Assembly: GCA_040776985.1 (NCBI GenBank) | Contig: JAXGZL010000002.1 | Span: forward strand, 1,029,611-1,093,610 | Source of the DNA: UBA6115 sp040776985 | GTDB taxonomy: Bacteria; Bacillota; Clostridia; Christensenellales; Aristaeellaceae | Length of the DNA: 64,000 bases | Direction of reading: 5' to 3' | Shown here: positions 8,830 to 17,267 of the stretch, piece by piece | Layout: each line of letters opens with the position of its first letter | Numbering within the stretch: the first letter of the stretch is position 1 | Position numbers and translations under genes: made by a program | Notes under the pieces: model-generated | The model's database searches: none | What the model was told of the DNA's origin: nothing | What the model saw: the letters and a program-made list of their open reading frames with translations, nothing else

Positions 8830-9582
8830 TCAAGACTTGATCAGCATCGAAAGCAGCCACAAAATCAGCAGATGCCCCGGATAAACCGAGTAGCTGAGCC
8901 ACTTGGGCAGCCGGATGCCGGTGTTGGTTCTGATCATCATCAGGGGCAGAGCCAGGATGGCCAGGAACTGCAGGGTGACACGGGCCACAAAGTAAGACAG
9001 AGCCCGGTCAAGGGGGCCAAATCCCGTGTCCGCCACAAAGCCACTGAACAAGGGGGCGGAGCTGACACCCCAGAGCAGGCAGAAGCTGACCATCAACGCC
9101 GCCAGCCCCCCTGCCGTGTGCCGGGCCAGATACATCAGCATGATCAGCAGCACCCCCTGCCAGCCGTAATCCATCCGGAAGGCGGCGGACACCATGAGGC
9201 AAAGGGCAGGCAGCCAGACGGCGCTGCCAAAGCGATTCAGCTGGATGCCCCGGATGGCCATAAGCCCCAGAAACAGGGTGGCCAGCACATTCAGATCCAG
9301 CCACTGATGGCTGAGCGCCTTCATGAAAAAGGGCTGGGTAACAATGCCCAGGATCAGCAGCCGCAGGGCATAGCGGTTGAAGTTCCGGGTTCTCTCAGCG
9401 CCGGTGGCGATGCCCCAGCAAAACAGTGGAAAGGCGATGCGCCCGATCACCCGGAAGATGGTTACCCCCGGAAAGAAAACAACCCCCACATGATCAACCA
9501 CCATGGTGACAAAAGCCACCAACTGCAAGAGCCCGTGGTCCGTGTTGGGCTTTCTGATCCCTTCAAGCCGGCTTGCCTGCAT
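8830..9582 (-). CDS. TraX family integral membrane protein
   Basis: About 250 residues with roughly eight hydrophobic spans. The segment LLQLVAFVTMVVDHVG, with FRVIGRIAFPLFCW following, is the hallmark of the TraX family (acyltransferase-like membrane proteins; F-plasmid TraX acetylates pilin). Chromosomal homologues are common in Clostridia and their substrate is unknown. ATG 9588 lies two bases from GGGGAGG; ATG 9582 has normal spacing. Heads the TraX/solute-binding protein/galK operon and has its own promoter. Confidence 0.85.
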   Translation of the reverse strand: MQASRLEGIRKPNTDHGLLQLVAFVTMVVDHVGVVFFPGVTIFRVIGRIAFPLFCWGIATGAERTRNFNRYALRLLILGIVTQPFFMKALSHQWLDLNVLATLFLGLMAIRGIQLNRFGSAVWLPALCLMVSAAFRMDYGWQGVLLIMLMYLARHTAGGLAALMVSFCLLWGVSSAPLFSGFVADTGFGPLDRALSYFVARVTLQFLAILALPLMMIRTNTGIRLPKWLSYSVYPGHLLILWLLSMLIKS

Positions 9583-9600
9583 ATGCATCACCTCCCCGCC

Positions 9601-9629
9601 AGTATAGCCAAGAAGCGCTGACAGCGCAA
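9601..9629 (-). promoter_or_regulatory. Promoter of the TraX-galK operon
   Basis: On the minus strand TTGCGC (9629-9624), 17-bp spacer, TATACT (9606-9601), 19 bp before the chosen start. Divergent from the surE promoter, so the two share about 70 bp of control region. Confidence 0.6.
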
Positions 9630-9640
9630 TGTCCGGTGTC

Positions 9641-9669
9641 TTGAAGGAAGGTGCTATATATGATAGGAT
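9641..9669 (+). promoter_or_regulatory. Promoter of the surE operon
   Basis: TTGAAG at 9641-9646, 17-bp spacer, TAGGAT at 9664-9669. Position fits the surE start at 9723; the -10 box is a moderate match. Confidence 0.45.
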
Positions 9670-9722
9670 ATTCCGAAGAAGCGCTGCTTCCGGGAGAAAT
9701 TCCCCCAAGGAAAGGACACACG

Positions 9723-10466
9723 ATGCGACTGCTGATAACAAACGATGATGGCGTGGATGCGCCAGGCATCCTGACCCTGGCCCGCACCGCAGCCAAGGCC
9801 GGCCACGAGGTTCTGGTTTCCGCCCCTGCCACCCAACAAAGCGCTGCCGGCCACCGGCTGACCATCACCCAGAGCCTGATGGTGAAGGAGCGCTTTCTGG
9901 ACCCGGCCTTCCCCGCCTACTCGGTGGACGGCACGCCCGTTGACTGCGTGCGCATCGGCAGGCGCTTGTCGGACAAGCCCTTTGACTTCTGCCTCTCCGG
10001 CATCAACGACGGGGAGAACGTGGGCACCGCCCTGTTCTATTCAGGCACCGCTGCCGCCGCCCGGGAGGCCGCCATGCTCTACCTGCCCAGCATGGCCATC
10101 TCCATCGGCTATGGCGCGGATGAGGACATGCGGGTGCACCTGGCGGAGCAGGCGCTGGAACTGATGAACTATATCCTCAAGCGCCCCATGCCCCGCCTCA
10201 CCTTCTGCAACCTCAACGGCCCTGCCCTCCCCCGGGATCAGGTGAAGCCGGCCAAGATGGCCCCCATCAGCGAAGCCTTCTTCCTGGATGACTATGAGGA
10301 GCGGATCAACCCCCGGGGCCAGAAATACTTCTGGCTGGAGGACGGCGTAAGGTATGAGGAGCCGGAGGAAGGCAGCGACCTGAGGCTTCATCAGCAGGGG
10401 CACATCACGGTCACCTTTGTGGGCGGCTTCAAAAACCACAACGAGCTGTACCGCCCCATTCCATGA
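9723..10466 (+). CDS. surE: 5'/3'-nucleotidase SurE
   Basis: Metal-dependent phosphatase on nucleoside 5'/3'-monophosphates, often a stress or stationary-phase repair function. 247 residues, the usual length. The acidic metal motif MRLLITNDDGVDAPGI starts the protein, and SGINDGENVGTALFYSGT lies near 85-102. AAGGAAAGG lies 7 nt before ATG 9723; an upstream in-frame ATG at 9651 lacks a ribosome site. Overlaps the next gene as ATGA. Confidence 0.95.
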   Translation: MRLLITNDDGVDAPGILTLARTAAKAGHEVLVSAPATQQSAAGHRLTITQSLMVKERFLDPAFPAYSVDGTPVDCVRIGRRLSDKPFDFCLSGINDGENVGTALFYSGTAAAAREAAMLYLPSMAISIGYGADEDMRVHLAEQALELMNYILKRPMPRLTFCNLNGPALPRDQVKPAKMAPISEAFFLDDYEERINPRGQKYFWLEDGVRYEEPEEGSDLRLHQQGHITVTFVGGFKNHNELYRPIP

Positions 10467-11722
10467 GTGCAGCCGGGCCCGATATCATCATCATCGGCGG
10501 CGGGCCTGCCGGGATGGCAGCGGCGATCTTCGCCAAGGGAGCAGGGGCCAGGGTGCTGCTGCTTGAACAGAACGAAAAGCTGGGGAAAAAGCTTTACATC
10601 ACCGGCAAAGGCCGATGCAATGTGACCAACCAGGCAAACCACGAGACCTTCCTCGCGAATGTGCCGCGCAACCCCCGTTTTTTGCATGCGGCGCTTTCTT
10701 TTTTGTCACCGGATGACCTGAGGGGCTGGCTGAGTCAGCTGGGCTGCGACACCCTGGTGGAGCGGGGCCAGCGGGTTTTCCCGGTGAGCCAGAAGGCCTC
10801 TGACGTGATCAAGGCCCTGGCCAGGGCCCTGGCGCCGGAGGAGGTGCGCCTGCACTTCCAGGTGGCTTCCATCACGCAGCAGGAGGATGGACAGGTATCC
10901 GGCGTCAGCCTGGCGGATGGCAGCCACTTGTCCGCCCGGGCGGTGATCCTGGCCACCGGCGGGCTCAGCTATCCCGTCACCGGCTCCCGGGGGGACGGAC
11001 ACCGGATGGCGCACGCGCTGGGACACCAGGTCAGCGCCCTGCTGCCCGCCCTGGTGGGGCTTAATGCCTCTGACCGCTGGATTCCCGAGGTGGCGGGGCT
11101 CAGCCTGAAAAACGCTGCCCTGTACGGGGCCATTGCGGGCAAAACCCGATTTACGGAGCAGGGGGAACTGCTGTTTACCCATCAGGGCATATCAGGCCCC
11201 CTGGCCCTGACCATGAGCAGCATCCTGGCGGACGCGCCCTGGGAGCAGGTCAGCGCCTGGATTGACCTGAAGCCAGCCCTCACCAAAGAGCAGCTGGTGG
11301 CCAGGCTGAACCGGGACATCCGGGACAAGGGGCGCAGGCAGCTGTCCACCCTTTTGCCGGAATACCTGCCCATGAGCCTGGCCCGGGTGTTTCCGGCCAT
11401 CTGCGGGGTGGATGCCGCCACCCAGTTAAGCCAGCTGAGCGCCCCCATGCGGGGCCAGCTTGTGGACAGCCTGAAGCGCCTGCCCCTGCGCCTGACCGGG
11501 CCTGGCCCCCTGGAGGAGGCCGTGGTCACCCGGGGCGGGGTCATGGTCAGGGAGGTTTCACCCTCCACCATGGCATCAAAACAGGTCAAAGGCCTGTATT
11601 TCGCCGGGGAACTGCTGGATGTGGACGCCCTGACAGGGGGCTTCAACCTGCAGATCGCCTTTGCGACCGGCGCCCTGGCAGGCGCCTCCGCCGCCAGGGC
11701 CATCAAAGAGAATTTCAACTGA
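10463..11722 (+). CDS. NAD(P)/FAD-dependent oxidoreductase, HI0933/BaiN family
   Basis: 419 residues. An N-terminal Rossmann FAD loop IIIIGGGPAGMAAAIFAKG (8-26) is followed by the family block KLGKKLYITGKGRCNVTN. A second nucleotide motif ATGGLSYPVTGSRGDGH (about 165-181) and a C-terminal FAD contact GGFNLQIAFATGALAG complete the HI0933-type architecture. Family members reduce flavin-linked substrates; BaiN acts on bile acid intermediates, but this paralogue's substrate is unknown. Translationally coupled to surE. Confidence 0.88.
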   Translation: MSAAGPDIIIIGGGPAGMAAAIFAKGAGARVLLLEQNEKLGKKLYITGKGRCNVTNQANHETFLANVPRNPRFLHAALSFLSPDDLRGWLSQLGCDTLVERGQRVFPVSQKASDVIKALARALAPEEVRLHFQVASITQQEDGQVSGVSLADGSHLSARAVILATGGLSYPVTGSRGDGHRMAHALGHQVSALLPALVGLNASDRWIPEVAGLSLKNAALYGAIAGKTRFTEQGELLFTHQGISGPLALTMSSILADAPWEQVSAWIDLKPALTKEQLVARLNRDIRDKGRRQLSTLLPEYLPMSLARVFPAICGVDAATQLSQLSAPMRGQLVDSLKRLPLRLTGPGPLEEAVVTRGGVMVREVSPSTMASKQVKGLYFAGELLDVDALTGGFNLQIAFATGALAGASAARAIKENFN

Positions 11723-11737
11723 TCTTGGGAGTAGATA

Positions 11738-12688
11738 ATGCGATATATCGTCATGGACCTTGAATGGAACCAGCCCCTGTCCCACCGCAGCGCCGACTAC
11801 CGGCGCCTGGGCAGCCGGCTGATGTTTGAAGTGATACAGATCGGCGCTGTGATGCTGGATGAGGAGCTGAGGATGATCGGCTCCTTCAACCAGTTCATCA
11901 CGCCGGAAAACTACCGCACCCTGCACCCCCGCATTTCCCGCATCACCGGGATCATGCCGGAGGACCTGGAGGATGCCCCCGGCTTCGCGGAGGGCTTTGC
12001 CCGCTTTGTGGCCTGGTGCGGGGAGGACTTTGTGCTGACCACCTGGGGCAATGATGACATTTCGGTGCTGCACCAGAACATCGCCTTTTATGTGAAGGGG
12101 CACCCCATCCCCCCGGTCTATGACCTGCAGCGCCTGTATGGGGACATGAACGGGGAGACCAAGAACCGCGCGGGGCTGAAAAACGCCATGAAAGCTCTGG
12201 GGGTACAGATCAGCGCGGAGCATCCCTTCCACAGCGCAGTGGACGACGCCTATTACACCGCCCTGGTGTTCCAGCGCTTCCCGGACCCCTCCGCCATCCT
12301 GAACCATCCCCAGAGCATCCGGCCCTTTGGCCAGATTCGGCGCAACAACCAGCGGGAGACCTCAGACACCCTGCGCTTTTCCACCCTGGCCCAGGCGCTG
12401 ATCAGCAAGCCCGCCCAGGAGCCCCACTGCCCCGGCTGCGGCAAGCGGGCCAGGATCCCGGAGGGCTATGTCAGGACAGGCCCGGACCGCTACCGGGCGC
12501 TGGCAGACTGCAAGGAGCATGGGCTGCTGTTTGTGGATCTCTCCCTTGAGCAGGCGGAGGACGGAAGCAGCCGGGTGCGGCGCACAGCCCTTATCAGCGA
12601 CGAGCAGAGCCCGGCCTATGTCACCACCAAGCATTTGCAATGGGCCAAAAAGGTGGCCGCGGCCCGGCAGAAGGAGGCATCCGCATGA
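11738..12688 (+). CDS. DEDDh 3'-5' exonuclease (KapD-like)
   Basis: 316 residues. Exonuclease fold with catalytic Asp/Glu in VMDLEWNQ (about 5-12), Asp in WGNDDISVL and the His...Asp pair HSAVDDAYYTA near 167-177. The C-terminal extension (about 225-316) has a CPGCGK motif that could bind zinc with later cysteine/histidine residues, atypical for the family. Likely acts on RNA or short oligonucleotides; the substrate is not known. Its stop overlaps the start of the uridine-kinase-type gene. Confidence 0.85.
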   Translation: MRYIVMDLEWNQPLSHRSADYRRLGSRLMFEVIQIGAVMLDEELRMIGSFNQFITPENYRTLHPRISRITGIMPEDLEDAPGFAEGFARFVAWCGEDFVLTTWGNDDISVLHQNIAFYVKGHPIPPVYDLQRLYGDMNGETKNRAGLKNAMKALGVQISAEHPFHSAVDDAYYTALVFQRFPDPSAILNHPQSIRPFGQIRRNNQRETSDTLRFSTLAQALISKPAQEPHCPGCGKRARIPEGYVRTGPDRYRALADCKEHGLLFVDLSLEQAEDGSSRVRRTALISDEQSPAYVTTKHLQWAKKVAAARQKEASA

Positions 12689-14382
12689 AACTGATTCTGG
12701 ACGGCATCGCGGGGGAGTTCACCCCGCCTGTCAGCGTCAAGGACGTGGTGCAAACCCTGCTGCCGGACAAGGCGGCGCAGGTGCTGGCCTGCTTCAAGGA
12801 GGGGGCGGTGCTGGAGCTGGGCACCCTGATTGACACCCCCGGGGAAATGACCAGCATCACCTTCCAGCATGAGGAAGGACGCCGCATCTATGAGCGCTCC
12901 CTGCGCTTTGTGCTGCTGCTGGCGGTGAAAAGGCGCTATCCTGATTTCATCCTGCGCAATGAGCACTCCATCGGCCAGGGCGTCTATATGGAGATGGAGA
13001 ATGGCTACCGGCTGTCCGCCGCGGATGTCAGCGCCCTGGAAGGGCTGATGCGGGACATCGTGGAGGAGGACCTGCCGCTAAAAATGGAGCGCTGGAGCAA
13101 AGAGGCGGCCATTGACTACTTCACCAAAAACGGCGACCTGGACAAGGCCAGGCTGCTGTCCTACCGGCCCTTTGACTATTTCAACATGTATTCAGCCGGC
13201 GGCCTGTCGGAGTATTTCTATGGCGCCATGCTGCCCTCCACCGGCTACACCAGGGTCTTTTCCCTGCATCACCACGCCCCGGGCCTGGTGCTGCTGCTGC
13301 CTGACCGGGCAGACCCGCAAAAACCCTCCGCCTTCACCAGCCTGCCCAAGCAGATGGCCATCTTCGCCCAGTCCAACTACTGGTGCAAGGTGCTGGACTG
13401 CTCCACCGCAGCAGGCCTTAACGACCTGATCGCACAGGATAAGCTGCGGGACTTCATCCGGGTGAACGAGGCCCTGCACAACCAGTCCCTGTCTGACATC
13501 GCCCAGGACATCATCAACCGGGGCTCCCGGGTGATCTTCATCGCCGGGCCCTCCTCCAGCGGCAAAACCACCTTTGCCAACCGCCTGTCCATCCAGCTTC
13601 GGGTAGGGGGGCTGGAGCCGCGATTGATCTCCCTGGATGACTTTTACCGCAACCGGGACGAACTGCCCCTGGAGGCGGACGGGCTGCCGGATCTGGAAGC
13701 GCTGTCCGCCCTGGATGTGCCCCTGTTCAGGAAGCTGATCACCAAGCTGCTAAAGGGCCAGGAGGCGGGCATGCCCCGCTTTGATTTCAGGGATCAGCGC
13801 CGCAAGCCCCAGAGCGTGCCCATGAAGATCTCCGCCAACCAGCCGCTGATCATCGAGGGCATCCACGCCCTGAACCCCGCCCTCCACGGCGGCTTTGACC
13901 AGGGGATGATCTGCAAGATCTATATCAGCCAGCTGACCAGCCTGAACCTGGACATCCACAACCGCATCCGGACCACGGACGCCAGGCTGCTGCGGCGCAT
14001 CGTGCGGGACTACCAGTTCCGCGCCACGCCGCCGGAGAAAACCCTGATCATGTGGGACAGCGTGCGCAAGGGCGAGGAAAAATGGGTCTTTCCTTTCCAG
14101 GAGCAGGCGGACATCCTGTTCAACTCCGCCCTTCATTATGAGCTGCCCATCCTTAAAACCATCTCCTACGACATCCTGCGCCAGGTGCCCACCAACAGCG
14201 TGCATTATGTGAAATGCAACCGGATCCTGAAGATCCTCAACTACTTCCTGCCGGTGTCCCCGGAGGTGTTCAACGAGATCCCGCCGCTGTCCATCCTCCG
14301 GGAGTTCATTGGCGGCAACACCCTGTACATGAAGGACACCACCAGCCACCGGATGGTGGACTGGCATGATATCATTGACTGA
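12685..14382 (+). CDS. Nucleoside kinase (uridine kinase-like) with TGS/threonyl-tRNA synthetase-like N-terminus
   Basis: 565 residues. The first ~60 resemble a TGS domain, and residues ~65-270 resemble the threonyl-tRNA synthetase editing-type domain (FSLHHHAPGLVLLLP). The C-terminal half is a P-loop uridine kinase: Walker A AGPSSSGKTTFANRL near 285-299, SLDDFYRNRDELP, and IIEGIHALNP. This three-part architecture is known in Firmicutes, where the kinase is annotated as uridine kinase family; the role of the N-terminus is not established. AAGGAGG 7 nt upstream fixes ATG 12685; 45 bp earlier there is an unsupported in-frame ATG. Last gene of the surE operon. Confidence 0.88.
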   Translation: MKLILDGIAGEFTPPVSVKDVVQTLLPDKAAQVLACFKEGAVLELGTLIDTPGEMTSITFQHEEGRRIYERSLRFVLLLAVKRRYPDFILRNEHSIGQGVYMEMENGYRLSAADVSALEGLMRDIVEEDLPLKMERWSKEAAIDYFTKNGDLDKARLLSYRPFDYFNMYSAGGLSEYFYGAMLPSTGYTRVFSLHHHAPGLVLLLPDRADPQKPSAFTSLPKQMAIFAQSNYWCKVLDCSTAAGLNDLIAQDKLRDFIRVNEALHNQSLSDIAQDIINRGSRVIFIAGPSSSGKTTFANRLSIQLRVGGLEPRLISLDDFYRNRDELPLEADGLPDLEALSALDVPLFRKLITKLLKGQEAGMPRFDFRDQRRKPQSVPMKISANQPLIIEGIHALNPALHGGFDQGMICKIYISQLTSLNLDIHNRIRTTDARLLRRIVRDYQFRATPPEKTLIMWDSVRKGEEKWVFPFQEQADILFNSALHYELPILKTISYDILRQVPTNSVHYVKCNRILKILNYFLPVSPEVFNEIPPLSILREFIGGNTLYMKDTTSHRMVDWHDIID

Positions 14383-14392
14383 GCAGAACACA

Positions 14393-14430
14393 GCAAACAA
14401 AAAAGGGCTTGCCGGCCCTTTTTTGTTTGC
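14393..14430. terminator. Bidirectional intrinsic terminator
   Basis: A perfect long stem GCAAACAAAAAAGGGC / GCCCTTTTTTGTTTGC with T- and A-runs on both sides. It closes the plus-strand surE operon and the convergent minus-strand mgtC operon. Confidence 0.93.
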
Positions 14431-14441
14431 AATGCAATTGA

Positions 14442-15161
14442 CTACACGTTGCGCGTCCTGACCACCTGGATGTCCTTGTGCTGGGTCAGCTGCATCACCA
14501 TGTCGGCGTACTGCAGCCCCGGGGGCAGGTGCAGGGTGTAGAGGTTGGTGTAGACATTGCGCTCCGGCTCCTTGTTGTCCTCAAAATACTCGATATGGAA
14601 GTCCACATCCAGCACCTGGATATGCTTCTGGTGCATGTAGGCGTTGATAAAGGGCAGGGCAGAGGGCCGGTTGGTAAAGCGGATTTCCACCCGTTTCACG
14701 GTGTTCACATGGATCACCTTCTGCAGGATCACCAGCACCACCATCACCAGGCCCGCCACAAAAATGGCCAGCCAATAGTAGCCAAAGCCGATCATCAGGC
14801 CCAGGCAGCCCACATTCCAGAGCCCGGCGGCGGTGGTGAGGCCGGACACCTTCTTCTGGGCGATAAAAATGGTGCCGGCGCCCAGGAAACCGATGCCGCT
14901 GATGACCTGGGCGGACATCCTTCCCAGGGACATGCTCACTTCCCCTGTCTGCCCGTCCCCAAAAAGCTGAATGGACAGCAGCCCCTCCAGCAGGGCCACC
15001 ACGGCGGCCCCCAGGCAGACCAGGCTGTGGGTGCGCATGCCGGCCGGGCGGTTTTTATACTCCCGGTCCAGCCCCACCAGGGTGCCCACCACCACGGCAG
15101 CGATGATCCGGATCAGGGTTTCATGCCAGCTGAGGGGTCTGGCTGTGATAAGAAATTCCAT
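14442..15161 (-). CDS. MgtC/SapB family inner membrane protein
   Basis: 239 residues. N-terminal four to five membrane spans carry the MgtC signature (VVVGTLVGLDREYKNRPAG and GIGFLGAGTIF), followed by a soluble C-terminal ACT-like domain of about 85 residues. Family members affect Mg2+ adaptation and, in pathogens, ATP synthase regulation; here the role is unknown. Located 18 bp after the serine hydrolase on the same strand. Confidence 0.92.
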   Translation of the reverse strand: MEFLITARPLSWHETLIRIIAAVVVGTLVGLDREYKNRPAGMRTHSLVCLGAAVVALLEGLLSIQLFGDGQTGEVSMSLGRMSAQVISGIGFLGAGTIFIAQKKVSGLTTAAGLWNVGCLGLMIGFGYYWLAIFVAGLVMVVLVILQKVIHVNTVKRVEIRFTNRPSALPFINAYMHQKHIQVLDVDFHIEYFEDNKEPERNVYTNLYTLHLPPGLQYADMVMQLTQHKDIQVVRTRNV

Positions 15162-15179
15162 GGTCTATCCCCCATTCAT

Positions 15180-16310
15180 TTAGTCGTTCAGGTGTTGCGA
15201 GGCTTCGGCCGCGATCAGGTTGCGCAGCCTGGGATGAATCAGGCGGTTGGGCCCAGGGTCCCCCTGCATCATGAAAACCGCTGCCAGGTTTTGTGTCGGG
15301 TCCACCATCATCCAGGTGCCCTTGGCGCCGGCCCATCCGTATTCCCCGGGGCTGGTCAGGGCGCCGATGGCCTGGGGCGCCACCAGCACCCGCACCCCCA
15401 GCCCATAGCCATAGCCAGGCCGCTCCGCCATGTAGCTGGCCAATACCTCGCCGGATAAGTGGTTGCTGCGCATCAGGCGGATGGCGGCGGGGCTCAGCAG
15501 ATGCCGCCCCTTCTCATCAGCGCCTTCCCGCAACAAAAACCGGATGAAGCGCAGATAGTCCGCCATGCTCATCACAAGGCCCCCGCCCCCGCTTTCAAGC
15601 ATCGGGTAATCCAGAAAAAACTGGTCCATCCCGGGTTCCTCTTTAAAAGGCGGGCTTGAAGCATAGCTTTTGGCGCGGTGGGGCTCAAGCCGCTCCGGCA
15701 GCCTGAAAAAGCTGTGTTCCATGCCAAGGGGGGAGAACAGCATATCTCTCAGGCATTCCCCCAGGGGCTTCCCGCAGAGGGTTTCCACCAGCACCCCCAG
15801 CACATCGTGGGAGAGGCCGTACAAAAACCGGCTGCCCGGCTCAAAGGCCAGCGGCTCCCGCGCGATGACCTCCACCAGGTCAGACACCCGGAGGGCCCTG
15901 CCCTTTACCTGCTGCATCTTTTTGACGCTGTCCCGCTCCAGGTCATAGCTGAGGCCTGAGGTCATGGTGAACAGGTCCAGGACACGGATGGGCTGCTCGG
16001 CCTCGCGGACGCCATCTGGCCCCGCTATCTGCAGCTCTTCAAAGGCAGGCAGGTAGTGATGAAGGGGGTCTGTCATCAGAAACCGGCCCTGGTCATGCAG
16101 CATCAGGGCCAGAACGCAGGTGATGGGCTTGGTCATGGAATAGACCCGGAACAGCGTGTCCTCATCCACCCTTTTGCCCGCTTCCCGGTCGGCAAAGCCG
16201 TTCATGTGGCGATAGAGCTGTTTTTCCCCGCGGATCACCGCCAGGTCTGTTCCCACAGCAAAGCTGTTCAGCAAGCCATCCTGGTATGCCCTGAGCGTTT
16301 CCCAGGCCAT
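15180..16310 (-). CDS. Serine hydrolase, beta-lactamase class C / penicillin-binding-like family
   Basis: 376 residues. The catalytic Ser-x-x-Lys is in FRVYSMTKPITCVLAL near residue 56, and the second motif appears as YGLSHDVLG near 163. No signal peptide is visible, so it is probably cytosolic and resembles esterases (EstB-like) of Pfam Beta-lactamase rather than secreted beta-lactamases. The C-terminal KTG-type motif is not clear. It has its own promoter and precedes mgtC. Confidence 0.85.
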   Translation of the reverse strand: MAWETLRAYQDGLLNSFAVGTDLAVIRGEKQLYRHMNGFADREAGKRVDEDTLFRVYSMTKPITCVLALMLHDQGRFLMTDPLHHYLPAFEELQIAGPDGVREAEQPIRVLDLFTMTSGLSYDLERDSVKKMQQVKGRALRVSDLVEVIAREPLAFEPGSRFLYGLSHDVLGVLVETLCGKPLGECLRDMLFSPLGMEHSFFRLPERLEPHRAKSYASSPPFKEEPGMDQFFLDYPMLESGGGGLVMSMADYLRFIRFLLREGADEKGRHLLSPAAIRLMRSNHLSGEVLASYMAERPGYGYGLGVRVLVAPQAIGALTSPGEYGWAGAKGTWMMVDPTQNLAAVFMMQGDPGPNRLIHPRLRNLIAAEASQHLND

Positions 16311-16330
16311 TTCATCACCCCTTTCAGGAG

Positions 16331-16358
16331 ATTATATCATACTTTCGCCATCTTGGAA
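16331..16358 (-). promoter_or_regulatory. Promoter of the serine hydrolase-mgtC operon
   Basis: Minus strand TTCCAA (16358-16353), 16-bp spacer, perfect TATAAT (16336-16331). Confidence 0.55.
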
Positions 16359-16365
16359 TCCTGTC

Positions 16366-16394
16366 TTCCAAAGGCTTCCTGCCCATGCTATGAT
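16366..16394 (+). promoter_or_regulatory. Promoter of the ATP-grasp pair
   Basis: TTCCAA at 16366-16371, 17-bp spacer, TATGAT at 16389-16394 preceded by TGC (extended -10). The mRNA would start within a few bases of the GGAGGG ribosome site, giving a very short leader. Confidence 0.55.
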
Positions 16395-16411
16395 GTGTCC
16401 GGAGGGATGAG

Positions 16412-17266
16412 ATGAAAGAAGCCTGGCTGGTGGTGAACGCCTTTTTGCGCACACCGTCCTTTGTGGAAACGGAGGCCGCCTTTCTCAAGGCGGCGGAAGG
16501 CGCCGGCGTGCGTCTGACGCTCAGGGACAACGCCTCTTTTCTGACAGCGGACAGCTTTAAAAACCTGCCCCCCGCTGCCCTGTTTTTTGACAAGGACCTG
16601 CGCCTGGCCCAGTTGATGGAGCAAAAGGGCATGCGCCTGTTCAACCGCGCCCGCGCCATTGCCCTGTGCGATGACAAGACCGCCACCTACCTGGCGCTGG
16701 AGGAGGCAGGGCTGCCCCAGCCCAGGACCATCCTGGGCCCGGTCACCTTCCCCGGCGTGGGCTATGGCGACATGGCCTTCCTGGACGAGATTGCCCGGGA
16801 ACTGGGCCTGCCCCTGGTGATCAAGGAGGGCTACGGCTCCTTTGGCCGCCAGGTCTATCTGGCGGAAACGGTGGCGGACATGCGGCGGATCCTCTTGGCA
16901 ACCGGCGCCAGCCCCTTACTGTTCCAAGCCTTCATCCAGGAAAGCGCGGGCGAGGACCTGCGCATCTATGTGGTGGGCGGACGGGCCATCGCGGCCATTC
17001 ACCGGGTGAACACCGAGGGGGATTTCAGGGCCAACCTGGAAAACGGCGGCGAGGCCTACAGCTATCAGCCAAGCGCTGAGGAGGCCAGGCTGGCCATTGC
17101 CGCCTGCGAGGCGGTGCGGGCGGACTTCGCGGGTGTTGACCTGCTGATGTCGCGCCAGGGTCCTCTTGTCTGCGAGGTCAACTCCAATGCCCATTTCCTG
17201 GGCCTGCAGGCCGCCACCGGGGTGAACCCGGCAGAGCATATCCTGCGGCTGATCAGGGAGGCCTGA
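16412..17266 (+). CDS. ATP-grasp ligase, RimK-like (first of a tandem pair)
   Basis: 284 residues. ATP-grasp features: LVIKEGYGSFGRQVYLA (about 131-147, lysine plus glycine-rich lid), DLRIYVVGGRAIAAIHR, and VDLLMSRQGPLVCEVNSNAHF with the Glu/Asn metal ligands. Family members form carboxylate-amine bonds such as glutamate additions to proteins or cofactors. The N-terminal domain resembles the next gene's, so the pair is a tandem duplication with divergence. Substrate unknown; one base separates its stop from the next ATG. Confidence 0.85.
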   Translation: MKEAWLVVNAFLRTPSFVETEAAFLKAAEGAGVRLTLRDNASFLTADSFKNLPPAALFFDKDLRLAQLMEQKGMRLFNRARAIALCDDKTATYLALEEAGLPQPRTILGPVTFPGVGYGDMAFLDEIARELGLPLVIKEGYGSFGRQVYLAETVADMRRILLATGASPLLFQAFIQESAGEDLRIYVVGGRAIAAIHRVNTEGDFRANLENGGEAYSYQPSAEEARLAIAACEAVRADFAGVDLLMSRQGPLVCEVNSNAHFLGLQAATGVNPAEHILRLIREA

Positions 17267-17267
17267 C

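Noticed and set aside
8830..9582. TraX-like gene as evidence of a conjugative plasmid
   Set aside because: Chromosomal TraX relatives are common and no other transfer gene is nearby.
15180..16310. Antibiotic-resistance beta-lactamase
   Set aside because: No signal peptide and no clear KTG motif; fits cytosolic esterase-type relatives better.
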